A DNA stretch of 64,000 nucleotides from Ziziphus jujuba (Eukaryota > Streptophyta > Magnoliopsida > Rosales > Rhamnaceae): NCBI RefSeq assembly GCF_031755915.1, contig NC_083387.1, positions 14,963,001 through 15,027,000 on the forward strand, read 5' to 3'. Below the pieces are notes generated by a model that was given only the letters and a program-made list of their open reading frames with translations, had not been told where the DNA came from and made no database searches. Each line of letters opens with the position of its first letter. Within the stretch, counting starts at the first letter, position 1. Below, piece after piece: positions 49,251 through 61,149 of the stretch. The position numbers were made by a program, and so were the translations under genes.

Positions 49251-50785
49251 ATATCTATAACAATACAAACCAAAATTCAATTAATATGTCGAATTTAACA
49301 TTCTAATACCACTTAAGATGTGTCAAATATGTAAGCTTTTATCTTAGTTGAAAAGAAACAAAGAAGGAATATATTCATATACCACAACATATTGATACTT
49401 TTTGTAGCAAATAATACACCACATTACACCATATCAAAAAACCGATCTATGATATGATATATATATATATATATATAATATCAGTAGTTAACCGCTACAT
49501 GTGGCATGTTGGTATAAGGAACCAAGGTAAACAATTACTGTTTAATATAAGCAATATAACACAAGTCTACATGTTACATGTCCAACAATGCTATATAAAA
49601 AAGGATGTTTAACAAGTTTGCTACAAGTTGGTAATGTATGTGGATCATGTTATGTTGGTAATGTTTGCTACAAGTTTTAGAGCATAAGATATGCTAAAAT
49701 ACGTTCAGAAAATATAGTAAATAGGTATTATAATACACAAATAGGTTTACATCTCCAATATATACATATTAAAGTAGATTGTCAATATTTTACATCATCC
49801 TAAGGCAAAAGCTGTTGTATTGGGCATATCATTCTCGATTTAAAGCATAAAAATCTCGAACCAAACAAAGCAGCATTGTCATTATCAAAGCACCATGTAC
49901 ACATGCACCATATAAAATTCACATTACTCTGAAAACGACAATAAAAGAAAAAAGAAAAAAAAAACTATTGTTTTACACACCAATACCACTTCGGGTGACA
50001 ACATGACCCATAAAATAGTACAAACAAAAAGTCATCACCAACATAACATGACCAACAACAAAAAAAAAGGAGCCTTTAAATCTATAGGTTATATAAATTG
50101 ACTAACATATCTTTCCCTTTTGTTATGTCCCCATGCTTTTTTTTCCCCTATCTTTTCTTTCAGAAAAAACCTGTCTCTTTCACTCTTCGCTCCCTCTCTC
50201 TTCTTTCAAAAAAACCCAGACCCTCTCTGGCTTCGAACTTTACTTTGTAACCTGGGTAATTGAAAGCAATGGCTCGATTTAGATGCTAAAACACAATGAT
50301 GAGCTCGATTGAGATGAACAGGAGTGAGATGAATAAGAAAATGTCCTTTTCGAACAAGAAAATCACAATTCAAATGCAATGTCATTTTTAGGGGTGGGGG
50401 GTGTACAAAATGGTGCGTTTTAAAATCCTTTTAAGATATAATATTTCTTTTTTTTTTTTTTTTTTTTGGATCCTGGCCAATCAAAAATTGGGGAAAAAAT
50501 AAATAAATGAAAAAAAAAGAAGGAAATTAGGCTCACCTGAGGCACACATGATCCCAATTGTACAGATTCCATTACATTTAACCCGATTAAACTACATTAA
50601 AATATTCTTACACTTACAAAATATGAATGTATCAAATGTAATTTTAAAAGCCCTAATTAAAATTTTAGTGATTATAGAGATACTAAAATGCATTTATCAC
50701 TGATAATAATAAGCCAAAACCCCTAGCCGTTAGACCAACTATAACCCGTTTAAAGCGACCTCGTTTGAAATTCAGTAGATATTAA
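49251..50785. other. AT-rich interval upstream of the MULE relic
   Basis: It contains a TA run at about 49459-49478, a CT-rich leader-like stretch (50110-50230) and a T22 run (about 50446-50467). It may hold the MULE 5' region and terminus, but no inverted repeat partner was recognised. Confidence 0.35.
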
Positions 50786-50789
50786 TAAG

Positions 50790-51180
50790 GTAAAAATTAT
50801 GCTTCTCTCTTCGTTTTTCTCTCACTCCCCTCGTCTTGATCTGCTTCGTTCCGTCTTCTTGAAGCTTCGGCGACTTGGAACTTCGACGACGTCTTTGTTC
50901 GGAATTGATACTTCGGCGACTTGCAGGTGAGCTTCAGGTTCGGAATTGAGCGTCGCCAAACTGATCCTCACCGAAACACACCCTATTGCACAGGTTTGTT
51001 CGTTTGCCTTTGTTTCAATTTCGATTTCGTTTTCATTTTCGATTTTGATTTTGATTTTGATTTGTATTTCGTTTACGTTTGCGTTTTTGATTTCATTTTT
51101 GTTATGGTTTTTGTTTTTGATCGGTAACGAATTCAGGTTTTATATTGTGGTTTACGGAAAATGAGAAAACATGTTCATGA
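50790..51180 (+). other. 5'-leader-like sequence and T-rich intron
   Basis: A CT-rich stretch with CTTCGGCGACTTG twice (about 50864 and 50912) and TTCGGAATTGA twice resembles a plant 5' UTR exon. It is followed by GCAG|GT-type splice contexts at about 50927 and 50995, then by TTTTGA/TTTCGA repeats (51008-51065). No coding homology was seen. It may be the promoter end of the gene-fragment mosaic downstream. Confidence 0.35.
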
Positions 51181-51396
51181 ATGATGTTAATATAGGAGGA
51201 AGCTTGGGTAATACGACCAAGTATCAGTGACTGATGAAATTGATAAATGGTCCATGAGGCAACTATTGCTGCTGGTATAAAGTGGATTTTGTGAATTGTT
51301 TTGCAATTTCTAGTAGATCTTACTTTAAATAGAACTTGTATTTCATGATTAGGCAGGGAGACCAGTTTAGAAAGTTCATATAGAGTTGGCAGTTGG

Positions 51397-51682
51397 GTGC
51401 TTTTGCATGTAAGTATAAACTGGTGACTCCTATTATATTTTCAATTTGTTTAATTTTTCGTAAGTATGTGCTTCAGAACTTGAAGGATGAGGCCATAAGA
51501 TTAAGCATTATGTGTTATTGATTGTGATTTTAGATAATATGTGCTTTTGCATAAAAGTTTATGCTGATGACTCCTCTTATATTTTCAATTTGTTTAATTT
51601 TTTTTAACTATGTGCTTTAGAACTTGAGGATAAGGCGATAAGATTAAGCATTATGTCTTATTGATTGTTATTTTAGATAATA
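51397..51682. repeat. Tandem duplication, 2 x about 144 bp
   Basis: Two diverged copies start with GTGCTTTTGCAT at 51397 and 51541. Each carries TATTTTCAATTTGTTTAATT, GATTAAGCATTATGT and TTTAGATAATAT. They lie between splice-like sites upstream of the CFA synthase exons. Confidence 0.85.
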
Positions 51683-51813
51683 TGCACTTAATATTATACA
51701 ACCATTGTTTTTATTTTATTTTATATCATTACTCAGACGAGATTATGCAGCTTTCTTCCCAATGTTCATTTGCTTGATAATACAACCATGGTTTTTATTT
51801 TATTTTCCTATAG

Positions 51814-52259
51814 GACTTCAGTTTGGGAAGTAAGGGGGTTGTCGCTATGAATTGAAGGTATTCCATCTCAATGAATGTTGTATTTTACTTCTTCAACACA
51901 ATCCTCAGTTTTACTGGAAAGTATGTATTCTTTGCGGCATTATGTTTTTGACTTCTCTAATGGGGATAGCAGTGCTAAAGTCATATGGTTTGAAATGCAT
52001 AATCTATTTGTCAGGTTATGACAAAGACAGAGTTAGGCTTTGCAAATGCATATGTCAATGGAGATTTTGATCTTTTGTTGATAAAGATGAAGGTCTTCTA
52101 CACCTTTTTGAGGTAAGATATACATAGATTTGCCCTAAAAAATAAAAACATCTTCTGGTTTTTTACGTACATTCTACATATGTTTTGCAAATTTATTTTG
52201 TATATTTTTATTGCCAACATAGATGCAAATTGTTTGCTTCAAAGTTAACTGAGAAAAAG
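51814..52259 (+). pseudogene. Cyclopropane-fatty-acid synthase exon fragments
   Basis: Three exon-like pieces with GT-AG borders. The first (51814-51920) ends NPQFYWK. The second (52015-52112) begins VMTKTELGFANAYVNGDF. After a small frameshift it reads SFVDKDEGLLHLFE up to a GTAAGA donor. The third (52223-52259) reads FASKLTEKK. Plant CFA synthases have PQFYWKVMT, LGLADAYINGDFSFVDKD and a later NLTKK in this order, just before the SAM-methyltransferase domain. Only this short middle part remains, with lesions, and the catalytic domain is absent. ERECTA-like exons follow on the same strand. Confidence 0.7.
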
Positions 52260-52542
52260 GTATTATTTGTAATAAAAACTAGTTGTTAAGCTTGGATTAT
52301 GATGTTAATAGTAGTCAATTTCTGCATCTCATTAATTGGTTTAATATTCTTCTCCAAATTTGTGCCTCATGAGGGGAAAAGCAATTTGATAGGTATACTG
52401 TCGTTATATTATTCTCCCCTGCTTTAACTGTTTCCATCTTGCTCTGTATTTTCTTTTTGCATGTCTTCCTTTATTTATCTACTTTATTAGTGTAATACAG
52501 CATCAAATCTACAAATGATATAAGAGGAACATTTGGTTTCAG

Positions 52543-53210
52543 GAATTTGAGTTTCAATCATCTTTATAGCAAATTGCCAGCAGAACTCGGAAATATTAGA
52601 TGCATATGGATTATGTGGGTTCTTATATGTTTACTTTGTCTGTGTATAGTTTAGGGGTATAATTTGGATTTCCACTAATTTTATATCAACATTGTAAACA
52701 CTTTTCTAGTGACATGTCATTCAACAGTATGTCTGTTTTAGTGCACTGCTTTGGGTTTAAAAATTTTTTTTCCTTCTATTTTTAATTTATTTTCAGATGT
52801 TTTAGTATGCCATCTTAACTTTGATATAAAGATTGGAACTTATTGCAGCATACTAAATAACAACAATTTGCATGGAAAGATACCTGGTCAGCTATTAGAT
52901 AGTTTTAGTTTAGGCTCTCTGTAAGTTTTATTCCTTAAATTTTTTCCAATGTTATCTCGTCAACTTGGAAGTCTTTGTAAATGATAGTTTTTGTGTCTCA
53001 GGAATGTCTTATAGAACATCCTGTCAGGGATTGCACCTCAAATTAGAAACTTCTCAGTTTTCTCCAAACAGATATAATAGGAAACTGTGGTTAATTGTTC
53101 TCAAATTTGCATCTACAGACTTGGTGGTGTATTTTGTGTTAGCTTTATTGGAAATCCATTGTTGTATGGCAATTGGTAAGGATTGATATGCAGGCCCTAT
53201 GTGTGCCAAA
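52543..53210 (+). pseudogene. ERECTA-like LRR receptor kinase exon fragments
   Basis: Two exons of exactly 72 nt (52543-52614 and 52849-52920) with clean AG and GT borders each encode one leucine-rich repeat. They read NLSFNHLYSKLPAELGNIR and LNNNNLHGKIPGQLLDSFSL. A third piece from 53002 has LSGIAPQIRNFSVFS after a TAG. Then SFIGNPLLYGNW, a stop and CRPYVPKC follow up to about 53210. ERECTA-family proteins carry NLSxNHLSGQLPAEFGNLRS, LILNNNKLHGKIPDQL and SFxGNPLLCGxW in this order, with 72-nt repeat exons. The usual Cys in LLCG is Tyr here. No kinase domain follows, so this is a fragment of the extracellular end. Confidence 0.8.
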
Positions 53211-53902
53211 ATGTAGTGTTATCAACACCTTCTGACTGCATTACTGTGTCTTAGACATATTGTTTTACTTAATTGAGAAGTTTTTAATGTTTCAAAGCCT
53301 TTGATTTCACATTAAAAGAAATTCCTGGATAGATGAACAAGTAAAAGTCGCAACAAGTAATGTTGACCGCCATGTACTTGTGAAACTCAACAGTTCCTAT
53401 GCTTAAGTGAGGTCTATAGATTTTAATTGACTTGTTAAATATTTTTCTGTCTTTTCCTTTTTACTTTTGGATACATTGTTCTTTCTCCTACTCTATATTA
53501 TCGCATTTTACATTAAAACCTGAACTGTTTTCTTATGTTTGTTTTTAGCAGGTTTATGATGGCAAGAGTGCGGCATTTGGTAAACTAATGCAGCAAGAAA
53601 AAGGGAAACTAAAACAAAGTTGTATGAAGATCAGACGAAAAGTAGATTTGTGTCTTTGAAATGGGAAAGTGTTTTGATTTTTCTTAATTTACAGACCCTT
53701 TCTTTTGTAAAGGAATTTCTAGACTTGGTAGTTTTGGTGATGTTCATATTGATAACAGTAAAAGTATTAATGTATTGACATGGTTAACGTGGTATAAAAA
53801 AACATCTTTTTGTTATTTATATTAGATTCCTTATTTTAATCTATATTAGGTATGCAAAAGATTTAATACAATCATAAAATGGTTTTATTCTACAAATAGT
53901 GA
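53211..53902 (+). other. Tail of the gene-fragment mosaic, unrecognised
   Basis: A possible exon begins after TTTTTAGCAG near 53551 and reads VYDGKSAAFGKLMQQEKGKL before a stop. I do not recognise it. The rest is AT-rich and resembles a 3' UTR or intron. Confidence 0.3.
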
Positions 53903-54257
53903 CACTACAACTGCAAGTTACAAAAGCTCAACATGTCACTAAATGCCAATAGCATGACCCACAAATTTAGTTTCGTCACTGAGGGTAGGAGCTTTAGTTA
54001 CAAAAAGGTAACTTATAGGGAGAAAAATATATGCATTTTGCGTCAAAAGTGTTTTTAAGTGATAATGCTGATAACAGTAATGAAATTTAATTTTGCCACT
54101 GATATCTTATTTCAGCTACAAACATTTAAGATTTGTAGCTAACCAGTTTGAGTGACGGGGTTATGGCCACAATCCAGTGACAAATGAATTGAGTTTTAGT
54201 GACAAATCATTATTTTTAGTGACAAAATCAGTTGTAGCTGTAGACATCGTTGTAGTG
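53903..54257. mobile_element. CACTA MITE, 355 bp
   Basis: It starts CACTACAACTGCAAGTTACA and ends GTAGACATCGTTGTAGTG, whose complement is CACTACAACGATGTCTAC. Internal AGTGACAAA motifs recur at about 54177, 54199 and 54218 and in the opposite sense (GTCACT), as in CACTA subterminal repeats. It has no coding capacity. A 3-bp target duplication is not obvious. Confidence 0.7.
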
Positions 54258-54282
54258 ACACTTTTCTACTTAGACCATAAAT

Positions 54283-54309
54283 CCCCCCCCCCCCCCCCAA
54301 AAAAAAAAA
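54283..54309. repeat. Poly-C joined to poly-A
   Basis: 16 C followed directly by 11 A, about 25 bp beyond the CACTA MITE. The layout matches the tract at 19764-19804. Confidence 0.85.
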
Positions 54310-54622
54310 GGCACTTCGACCACAATTAGTCATTTTTAACAATTCTTTTCCACAGACAAATATTTAAAAAAAAAAAAAAAGAGTAGATTCTTTTTCTTTT
54401 CCTTTGTAAACGAGAAGTAAATGAATTAAATGCAGCCTAGAAATCAAGAACAGCACTATGAGCTAGCCCTTTTTTTTTTTTTTTGGTAAAAGGCATCATG
54501 GGCTAGCTTGTTATAGCAAAAAGTCTATAGCCTTTTTTATTTATTTATTTATTAATATACCGAGTAATAGAGCCTTTTATCCATAAATGCGAATGCTTTG
54601 TCATAAATGACGTGTATATACA

Positions 54623-54744
54623 GAGAGAGTCAGCCAAGAAGATGGTATTGTTCTGGATGGTCAAACTATGGTATGGTGTCATCGAGAGAGTCAGCCAAGA
54701 AGATGGTATTGTTCTGGATGGTCAAACTATGGTATGGTGTCATC
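54623..54744. repeat. Perfect 61-bp tandem duplication
   Basis: Two identical 61-bp copies (54623-54683 and 54684-54744) start GAGAGAGTCAGCCAAGAAGA and end GGTATGGTGTCATC. With no mismatch between copies, the duplication is recent or an assembly effect. Confidence 0.95.
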
Positions 54745-55195
54745 ATGATGTTTATTAGCTTCACACCAAATTATTCATTTTTACACTACGTTTCCTGCAA
54801 AGGCCATCCAAATTAATCAACAACCGCTATTATCTTTCAACTTTGGTCAACAAAGGAAGCCGGATACGGTTCAGATACATATATATATATACATACGTGA
54901 TACATACTTGACAAGTGTAATTTTACAATAATTTTTTATAAATCTTATTGGTTTTATTGGATAAACATATCCAACAGTGTGTATAAACAATACAATGTCA
55001 TGACTAATTAGGTTTATTTTGTCGTAAGAAAAAAAATATACTATTAGGTATACTCATTGGATAGCCAATATAATATTTATTAAAATTTTTTACCAACAAT
55101 TATAAAAATATATAGAATTTTGATATATATTGCCTGGAATATAGTTTTCATCTCATATCAAGTGGCAATCTCTGCAACACATCAATATATTTTTA

Positions 55196-55238
<43 letters not shown>

Positions 55239-56002
55239 GTATATGTATATGTACCTTGACATTTCAAATAATTTTTAAATCTTAAAGCTAATTAATTGGT
55301 CAAATACAACTTTTAGCAAGTACGTCATATCCATAGGTTTTCAACATAAAATGGAAATTAGTTCTTTCTCATTTAATTTTTTGAGATGATTATGATAATG
55401 GTTTTAAACTAAAGAGAAAGAAGTATGACTTGCCACGATTTTGAAGATATGTGTAATAGGCATACAATTGAACCAACCCTACTGGTCAAAAACTAGGTGT
55501 TCAGATGATTAAAATTACAACTATATTGAAACTTCCATTGATTAATCTTGTTTCTAGATATATATATATATATAGATTTTTTTTGCTTGAATTGTTTCTA
55601 GATATATATATATATATATAGAATGACTCATCAATCCCACAAATATTCTGACTAGATGTATATAATATATTTTTATTTGAAGTTGAAAGGGATATATATA
55701 TATATATATATATTTTACCTCTAGGTGTCCCAAAAATGGCTAATCCTTCAACTGTAGCCAATCTTTTACCAGGAGAGACTGCATGTAATTAATGCATTTG
55801 AATATCCGTATTTTGTCAATGGGATACGTGTTCTCAAAAAATCATTGTCCATAAAATAATTATTTGAAATTAAATATCCCCATCTTAATAAAATGCAGAC
55901 AAATCGGCTTAAAGGATGACTATTAAGGCTTGTGTCTAGGATCCCACAAAAATGAAGGCTTCAAAAAATTTCCAAATATTATTTGTAAAAGAGAAAATCT
56001 AT

Positions 56003-56034
<32 letters not shown>

Positions 56035-56931
56035 ATTATCAAAAAAATTTCATTTTAAAATTGCTATATATATATATATATATTACTTCACATATATATA
56101 GTTTTATCACTTTTCATTTAATATATAAGATGGAATAATTTTCTTTTATAAACACAAACTTTTGATTTTTAGAATTCAACTTTAATTCCAATTTATTATT
56201 TTTAGCTTAATCGTTACTAATATATTTTTATTTTTGAAAAATAGCATCCGTCAACTATTAAATTTTCTCTCGCTCTCTCTCTCTATATATATAATTAAAT
56301 TATCTATTTTCTATACTTGTCTGAAGCTTTAACTATGAAGGAATAAGACCAGAAAAATAAATGTTAAAAACTTCCATGTTGATTAATTTTTCCATCTGCT
56401 CTCTGTCTCTTCTTTTTTTATACTTATATTTCACATCTAAAAGTTGTTAAATCTTATTATATAATTTACACAGTTCAATTCAAATTTTCACAAAAAACAT
56501 TATCTTATTGGTATTATTTATTTAATAAATTTATATTCATTGTTCATTCTTATAACCTTTCTTTTTCTATTTTCTTTTTGTATGAATTCATATTTGAAGT
56601 TATTTATAAGTTATTGTTGTAGCTCATGATATAGAACACTTTTTTTCTTTTTAATGGAAGTAGATGGTACAAAATTAAAAAATCATTTTTGGCGATTTAA
56701 CCTGCTTGTTTATGAGTTGAAAAAAGATTTTATCATCAAAACCTACATATGAAGATTTAATTAATAACTTTGCATCTTAAAATGATAAAATATAGATAAA
56801 AAAAATTAAAATTAATTTTAAAAATTTATTGTTATTTTTGCCTAGGGCCTCAATAAGGATTAAGACGCCTTTAATGTAAATATCCGCTTGGCAAAATTCT
56901 TATGAGCGTATATAAACATAGAGTCCGTCTA
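54745..56931. other. AT-rich interval rich in TA microsatellites
   Basis: TA runs occur at about 55199-55234, 55557-55574, 55602-55620, 55692-55713, 56009-56037 and 56067-56082. The first two of the 555xx set share a TTGTTTCTAGATATAT prefix. No gene was recognised. Confidence 0.6.
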
Positions 56932-57072
56932 TAGTGCAGACGAGATCGCATGGGGACCATGGGTATTGACGACGATTTTTGAAAAAACCATCGTCAATAT
57001 TCTCACACATGGCTTTTTCAAAAATCGTCATCAATACTCATTATCTGCATACAGACTGTTCACATCGTAAAA
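56932..57072. mobile_element. Hairpin MITE, better-preserved copy
   Basis: GTATTGACGACGATTTTTGA at 56963 onward is inverted at 57014-57037 (24-bp arms, one mismatch, about 27-bp loop). The outer parts read GTCCGTCTATAGTGCAGACG on the left and a CACATCGTAAAA end on the right. The reverse complement matches the element at 2127-2231 block by block. No coding capacity. Confidence 0.6.
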
Positions 57073-58222
57073 ATTTTCTATAAATATATATATTTATATA
57101 CAAGAAGATTTTTATTTAGAAAATTCTAGATATAGCTAAAATTCAAGATTTTAATTTTGATTGTTGGATTTCATCAACATTCAAGATAGACTCATATGAC
57201 TTTATCTTCATTTTTCCCTCACACAACCTCAGATTTCTTTGATGATCTCTTGATCTAACCAAATAGATCATGATAGTTGACATTAAAAACCAATTTTGGT
57301 ATTATTACTAAGAGTTGGAGTATCTCTTTTTAATGTCTACAAGGTTCCTATGCAAGCTAAAGAAAATTAATATACGTTGAGTGAAGTTTTAAAGTTCAAA
57401 CATTTTAAAAATTAACTACAAAAAAATCTCCATGAACAGATGAAAATCATGCAAAAGATCAAGAAACAAATTTTCTTGTGGTTAATCCATTTAGACTTAC
57501 ATATGTTTGAGTTAGGGCTAATTAATTAGCAATTGGGCATCTAGTGAATCTTAACCGGGTTCAAGGTGTGCTGTTTTTTTGTCTAATTCTTTGTTGAAAC
57601 CAAAATCTTTACCCACAATCAAGGAAACAAAGATCTAGCAAGTAATTATATGAAGATGAAGCTAAGTTGTCAAGTCATGACAACCCCTACCATGTCATCC
57701 TTCTTTCTAAGGAGTAGTAATAATTGCACAACTTTCTTAAGAAACTTCCGACTTCCAAGCATCCAAACAAGTTAAACTAAAATGGAAATTGGCTTGGGTT
57801 TGAAAGATTAAAGAGGCTCACCATCTTTCAATTCAAAATGGAATGGGTAGTTTGGAATGATTTTATTATTTTCATGACTAGATTTCATATAGATCTTAAC
57901 TTGTTAAATTTGGAATGAACACATTGAATCTGATTTTTGAGTTTTTGGGCTTCCATAGGCTACTAACTAGATGTTTTACGTTTTGTTTGTAGCCGTTCCA
58001 CAATGGTGGTGATGGAGTTGTAACAGAGGAAGATATCATATTTATTTCATGGGAAGGGGATGGAAACGAAGAATAGTGTGAGCATGGAGTGAAAGAGAAG
58101 GAAAATAAAAGGTCACAACGAGTTTTTAAGCCAAAATGTGATTTTAATCATTGATAAGATCCAATGATCAAAATTAAAAGTTTGGATTTTATTAAATCCA
58201 GGATATTTTGCAAAAGAGCATT

Positions 58223-58259
<37 letters not shown>

Positions 58260-60665
58260 TATCTCGAGCACCCATGCACGTTGACCATTTCCCACTACGT
58301 ACTAATTGAATATGATCTAATTCATAAAATCTCTGAGAGCCGATAGATTATTAACTTCAGTTTGCTTCAAAAAATAAAATAAAATAATAAAAAAATGATC
58401 AGTACTGACCTTGCTGCCACAGTGTGTACCACAAGCTGTTATAGTTGAAAACTCATCACACACGCTAAGTCGTAAGATTGAAGGAAGGGCATTAAATATG
58501 TAAGAAGAGACGGAGCATTAATCATTCATGGTTGTTTGTTTGTAAATGTAGATGAATTCCGTCACTTGAATATCCATTACTCTAACGCGCTCTGCATTTA
58601 TACACGTTCACATCAAAAACAACCACAATCCTACGTGTGCCTCCTTCCATGGATTTTTAGTTTTATTATAATATAACCATATTTATTATCTATTTGGAAA
58701 ATTCAATTCAGTAACAAAGTTTATTATTTCCTAGATGGCAATTCACATTTCACAAATAAAAAGTTCTATTATTATTATTGTCATTATTATTTTGGAGATG
58801 GTGCTTCGAACTCTACCTTTTATTGAATGAAACTACTCTTATATAGACGAATATATACATGTATGGCTTATTATACCTACTTATAAGGTGACTGTAGAAA
58901 CCACATATATACATTAGTCTCTTTATTATCTGGGATATTTTATCCAGAATTTATTAAGGATGCATGTTGTCTTGGATGAATCCAAAACTTATTTTCTTAA
59001 ATGAGAGAAAAGTTAATATATATATATATTTATATATTTATGTAATTGACAAATGTAGACATGGGTGAATAAAGTCCTGGCACTAGATGATAATGGTAAT
59101 TATAATATCTTGCACAAAAGCTTTACAAACATGGGTCCTGATGATTCTTCATCATAATTTCCAACACTAATATGATGCTGCTTGCCATGCCTTACATAGA
59201 CTGCTTGCCCTCAGATAGTGATCAATCGAAGACACACTTTTCAATATTTTATTCATTATATATATACACGCTATACGGAATTCGAAATCACAAATGTGGT
59301 GTTAGAATGAGAGACTATTGGTTTTCCATGAACAAACAGACAACTTGTTTGTACAAAAGATTTTATGAATATGTTCTATGATATCCCTATTAATATCATA
59401 CCCTAAATTGCTAACTAATTGAACTTCATAACATTATTGTTATATATCTAATAATAATATAATTCATTTATAAACTTGATTCGGAGAGAAACGTAAAAAA
59501 TAAAACCAAAAATCTAGATCATATTGTACAAAAACTCAAAAGCAACTACCAAGATTATTAAGAGAAAGAAGTGGTTTAAATTTGATCAACCTTATTTACT
59601 ACGTATTATGACTTATTGCCAAGGAAAAATGTACTTATTGCCATATGGAATTGAAATTAACCACTTTGCTTGTACTATAAACAATCTCATGTCAATCTTT
59701 AACAATTTATAGTATAATATAGATATACAGTCCCATCTAAGTGAAAATATACTTAACTTTATAAATTGAAGACAAAATAAACTTAATAATCTAGAATTGT
59801 TGAACCTATCATATCCAATATATGCAATCCAACAGTTTTAAATAATTTAATATACTTATTTTTAATTTAAAAATTAAAGCTGAAGATATTCTAATTTAAA
59901 CACCATTGTATATATCATAGATAGTTACGGTAATGCTATAATAAGGGGTAGATAAACGGTGTGATCTAGAAATATATAAATACATGGTGTATGCTTGCAT
60001 GAGTCTAATTGGTATAACTCGCTTTTATACTTTAGTGATGGCACCGTTTGGCCAAATTATTCATTTTTCTTAAGAGGTAATCTACATAATTATCACAATA
60101 TATTAAATATGTATTGGAATTGTTATTTTTGAATTAATTTAAAATTATATGGAATATAACTTGTTGATCAACTTGGTTAATTGATTAATATTTAACCTTA
60201 TTAGAGTTCAGTTTGAACAAGTAGTTGAAATATCAACCAAAAATGTTGTTTACCAGTTAATTTTCCCATAAAAAATTAAACGTATCACTAAAGATCATTA
60301 AATATTACTTTTCAAAAAAAAAAAAAAAAAAAAAAGAGCTCCTCAGATATTGATATATATACATATATATATGTACGGTACATTGGTTAATAAAAAGTAA
60401 GAAAACAGAACATATATATCTAGTACTATCAAATAACACACAAGAAATCTTTCCCCCTCGAAAAATAGAAAATTAAGAGGGGCACTATTTATTTACTATT
60501 ACAACCCGACCTCCGAAAATCAATAATATATAAATTTATAATACATGAAAATAATCGGAGAAAAAATAGCCAAGAAAAAGAGGGTATTGAACTGAGAGGA
60601 ACAAATATTAGGAATATATATATATATATATATATATTACATATTACAAAAATATATAAGATATT
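57073..60665. other. AT-rich intergenic DNA
   Basis: A pure GT microsatellite lies at 58228-58258. TA runs are near 59017 and 60615-60637, and an A22 run near 60314-60336. No coding homology was recognised. The part next to 60665 would include the 3' UTR of the phytosulfokine gene. Confidence 0.5.
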
Positions 60666-61055
60666 CTATGGTTTATTCTTCTGTGTATAGATATAATCAA
60701 TGTGAGCAACCAGTGTTCTCCTCATCAAGCACTCTTCTTCTCCAATTCCTTCACAACTTTCTTCAACCATCACTTTCTCCGCCTCATCGTCCTATACATT
60801 CAAACACACAACAAACCCACAAGTTTTTTCAGCATAGAAATTAAAAGTATCTATGTAAATTTTATAGCAGGAAAATTATAAACAATAAAAAATCGACCAT
60901 ATTACCAGACATCTTAATTTACTTACCAGGTGTTGAATTTTCGCTGAAGTATTGACATCGGAAAAAGCTGGTTCCGGCCGAGCGTGGCTAGTCAGAGAGA
61001 AGAAGAAGAGAAGGAGGAAGACCATGCAAAGGGTGGAGGTCACCTTGTACGACAT
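60666..61055 (-). CDS. PSK: Phytosulfokine (PSK) precursor
   Basis: Two minus-strand exons: 61055-60927 (ATG at 61053-61055, donor GTAAGT) and 60791-60666 (acceptor TATAG, stop TAG). They encode 84 aa. Residues 1 to about 24 form a signal peptide ([15 protein letters not shown]). RPEPAF is the family's conserved mature N-terminal motif. Exon 2 has [17 protein letters not shown] and the peptide hormone itself, YIYTQ, preceded by AHID and followed by KNKP. The family's precursor is secreted, both tyrosines are sulfated (the Asp before Tyr marks the site), and proteolysis releases the pentapeptide, which binds PSKR leucine-rich-repeat receptor kinases and promotes cell growth. The two exon phases agree (0/0), and no lesion was seen. 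Which PSK paralogue it is cannot be told. Confidence 0.95.
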
Positions 61056-61137
61056 GGTTGACGAGCTTGCTTTTAGAGTTTCTAGAATCGGCAAGAGAAT
61101 ATGAGACACACAAATCGAGGGACCGTCTGCGGATTAG

Positions 61138-61145
61138 AATTTATA
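61138..61145 (-). promoter_or_regulatory. TATA box of the phytosulfokine gene
   Basis: TATAAATT on the minus strand lies 83-90 nt upstream of the PSK start codon. This predicts a leader of roughly 50 nt and argues against any start upstream of 61055. Confidence 0.6.
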
Positions 61146-61149
61146 GCAA

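Noticed and set aside
50921..51164. Phe/Asp-rich plus-strand open frames
   Set aside because: They come from a TTTTGA/TTTCGA repeat in an intron-like stretch, without homology.
61056..61109. N-terminal extension of the phytosulfokine frame
   Set aside because: The codon at 61109 is GTG, and the TATA box at 61138-61145 predicts transcription starting about there.
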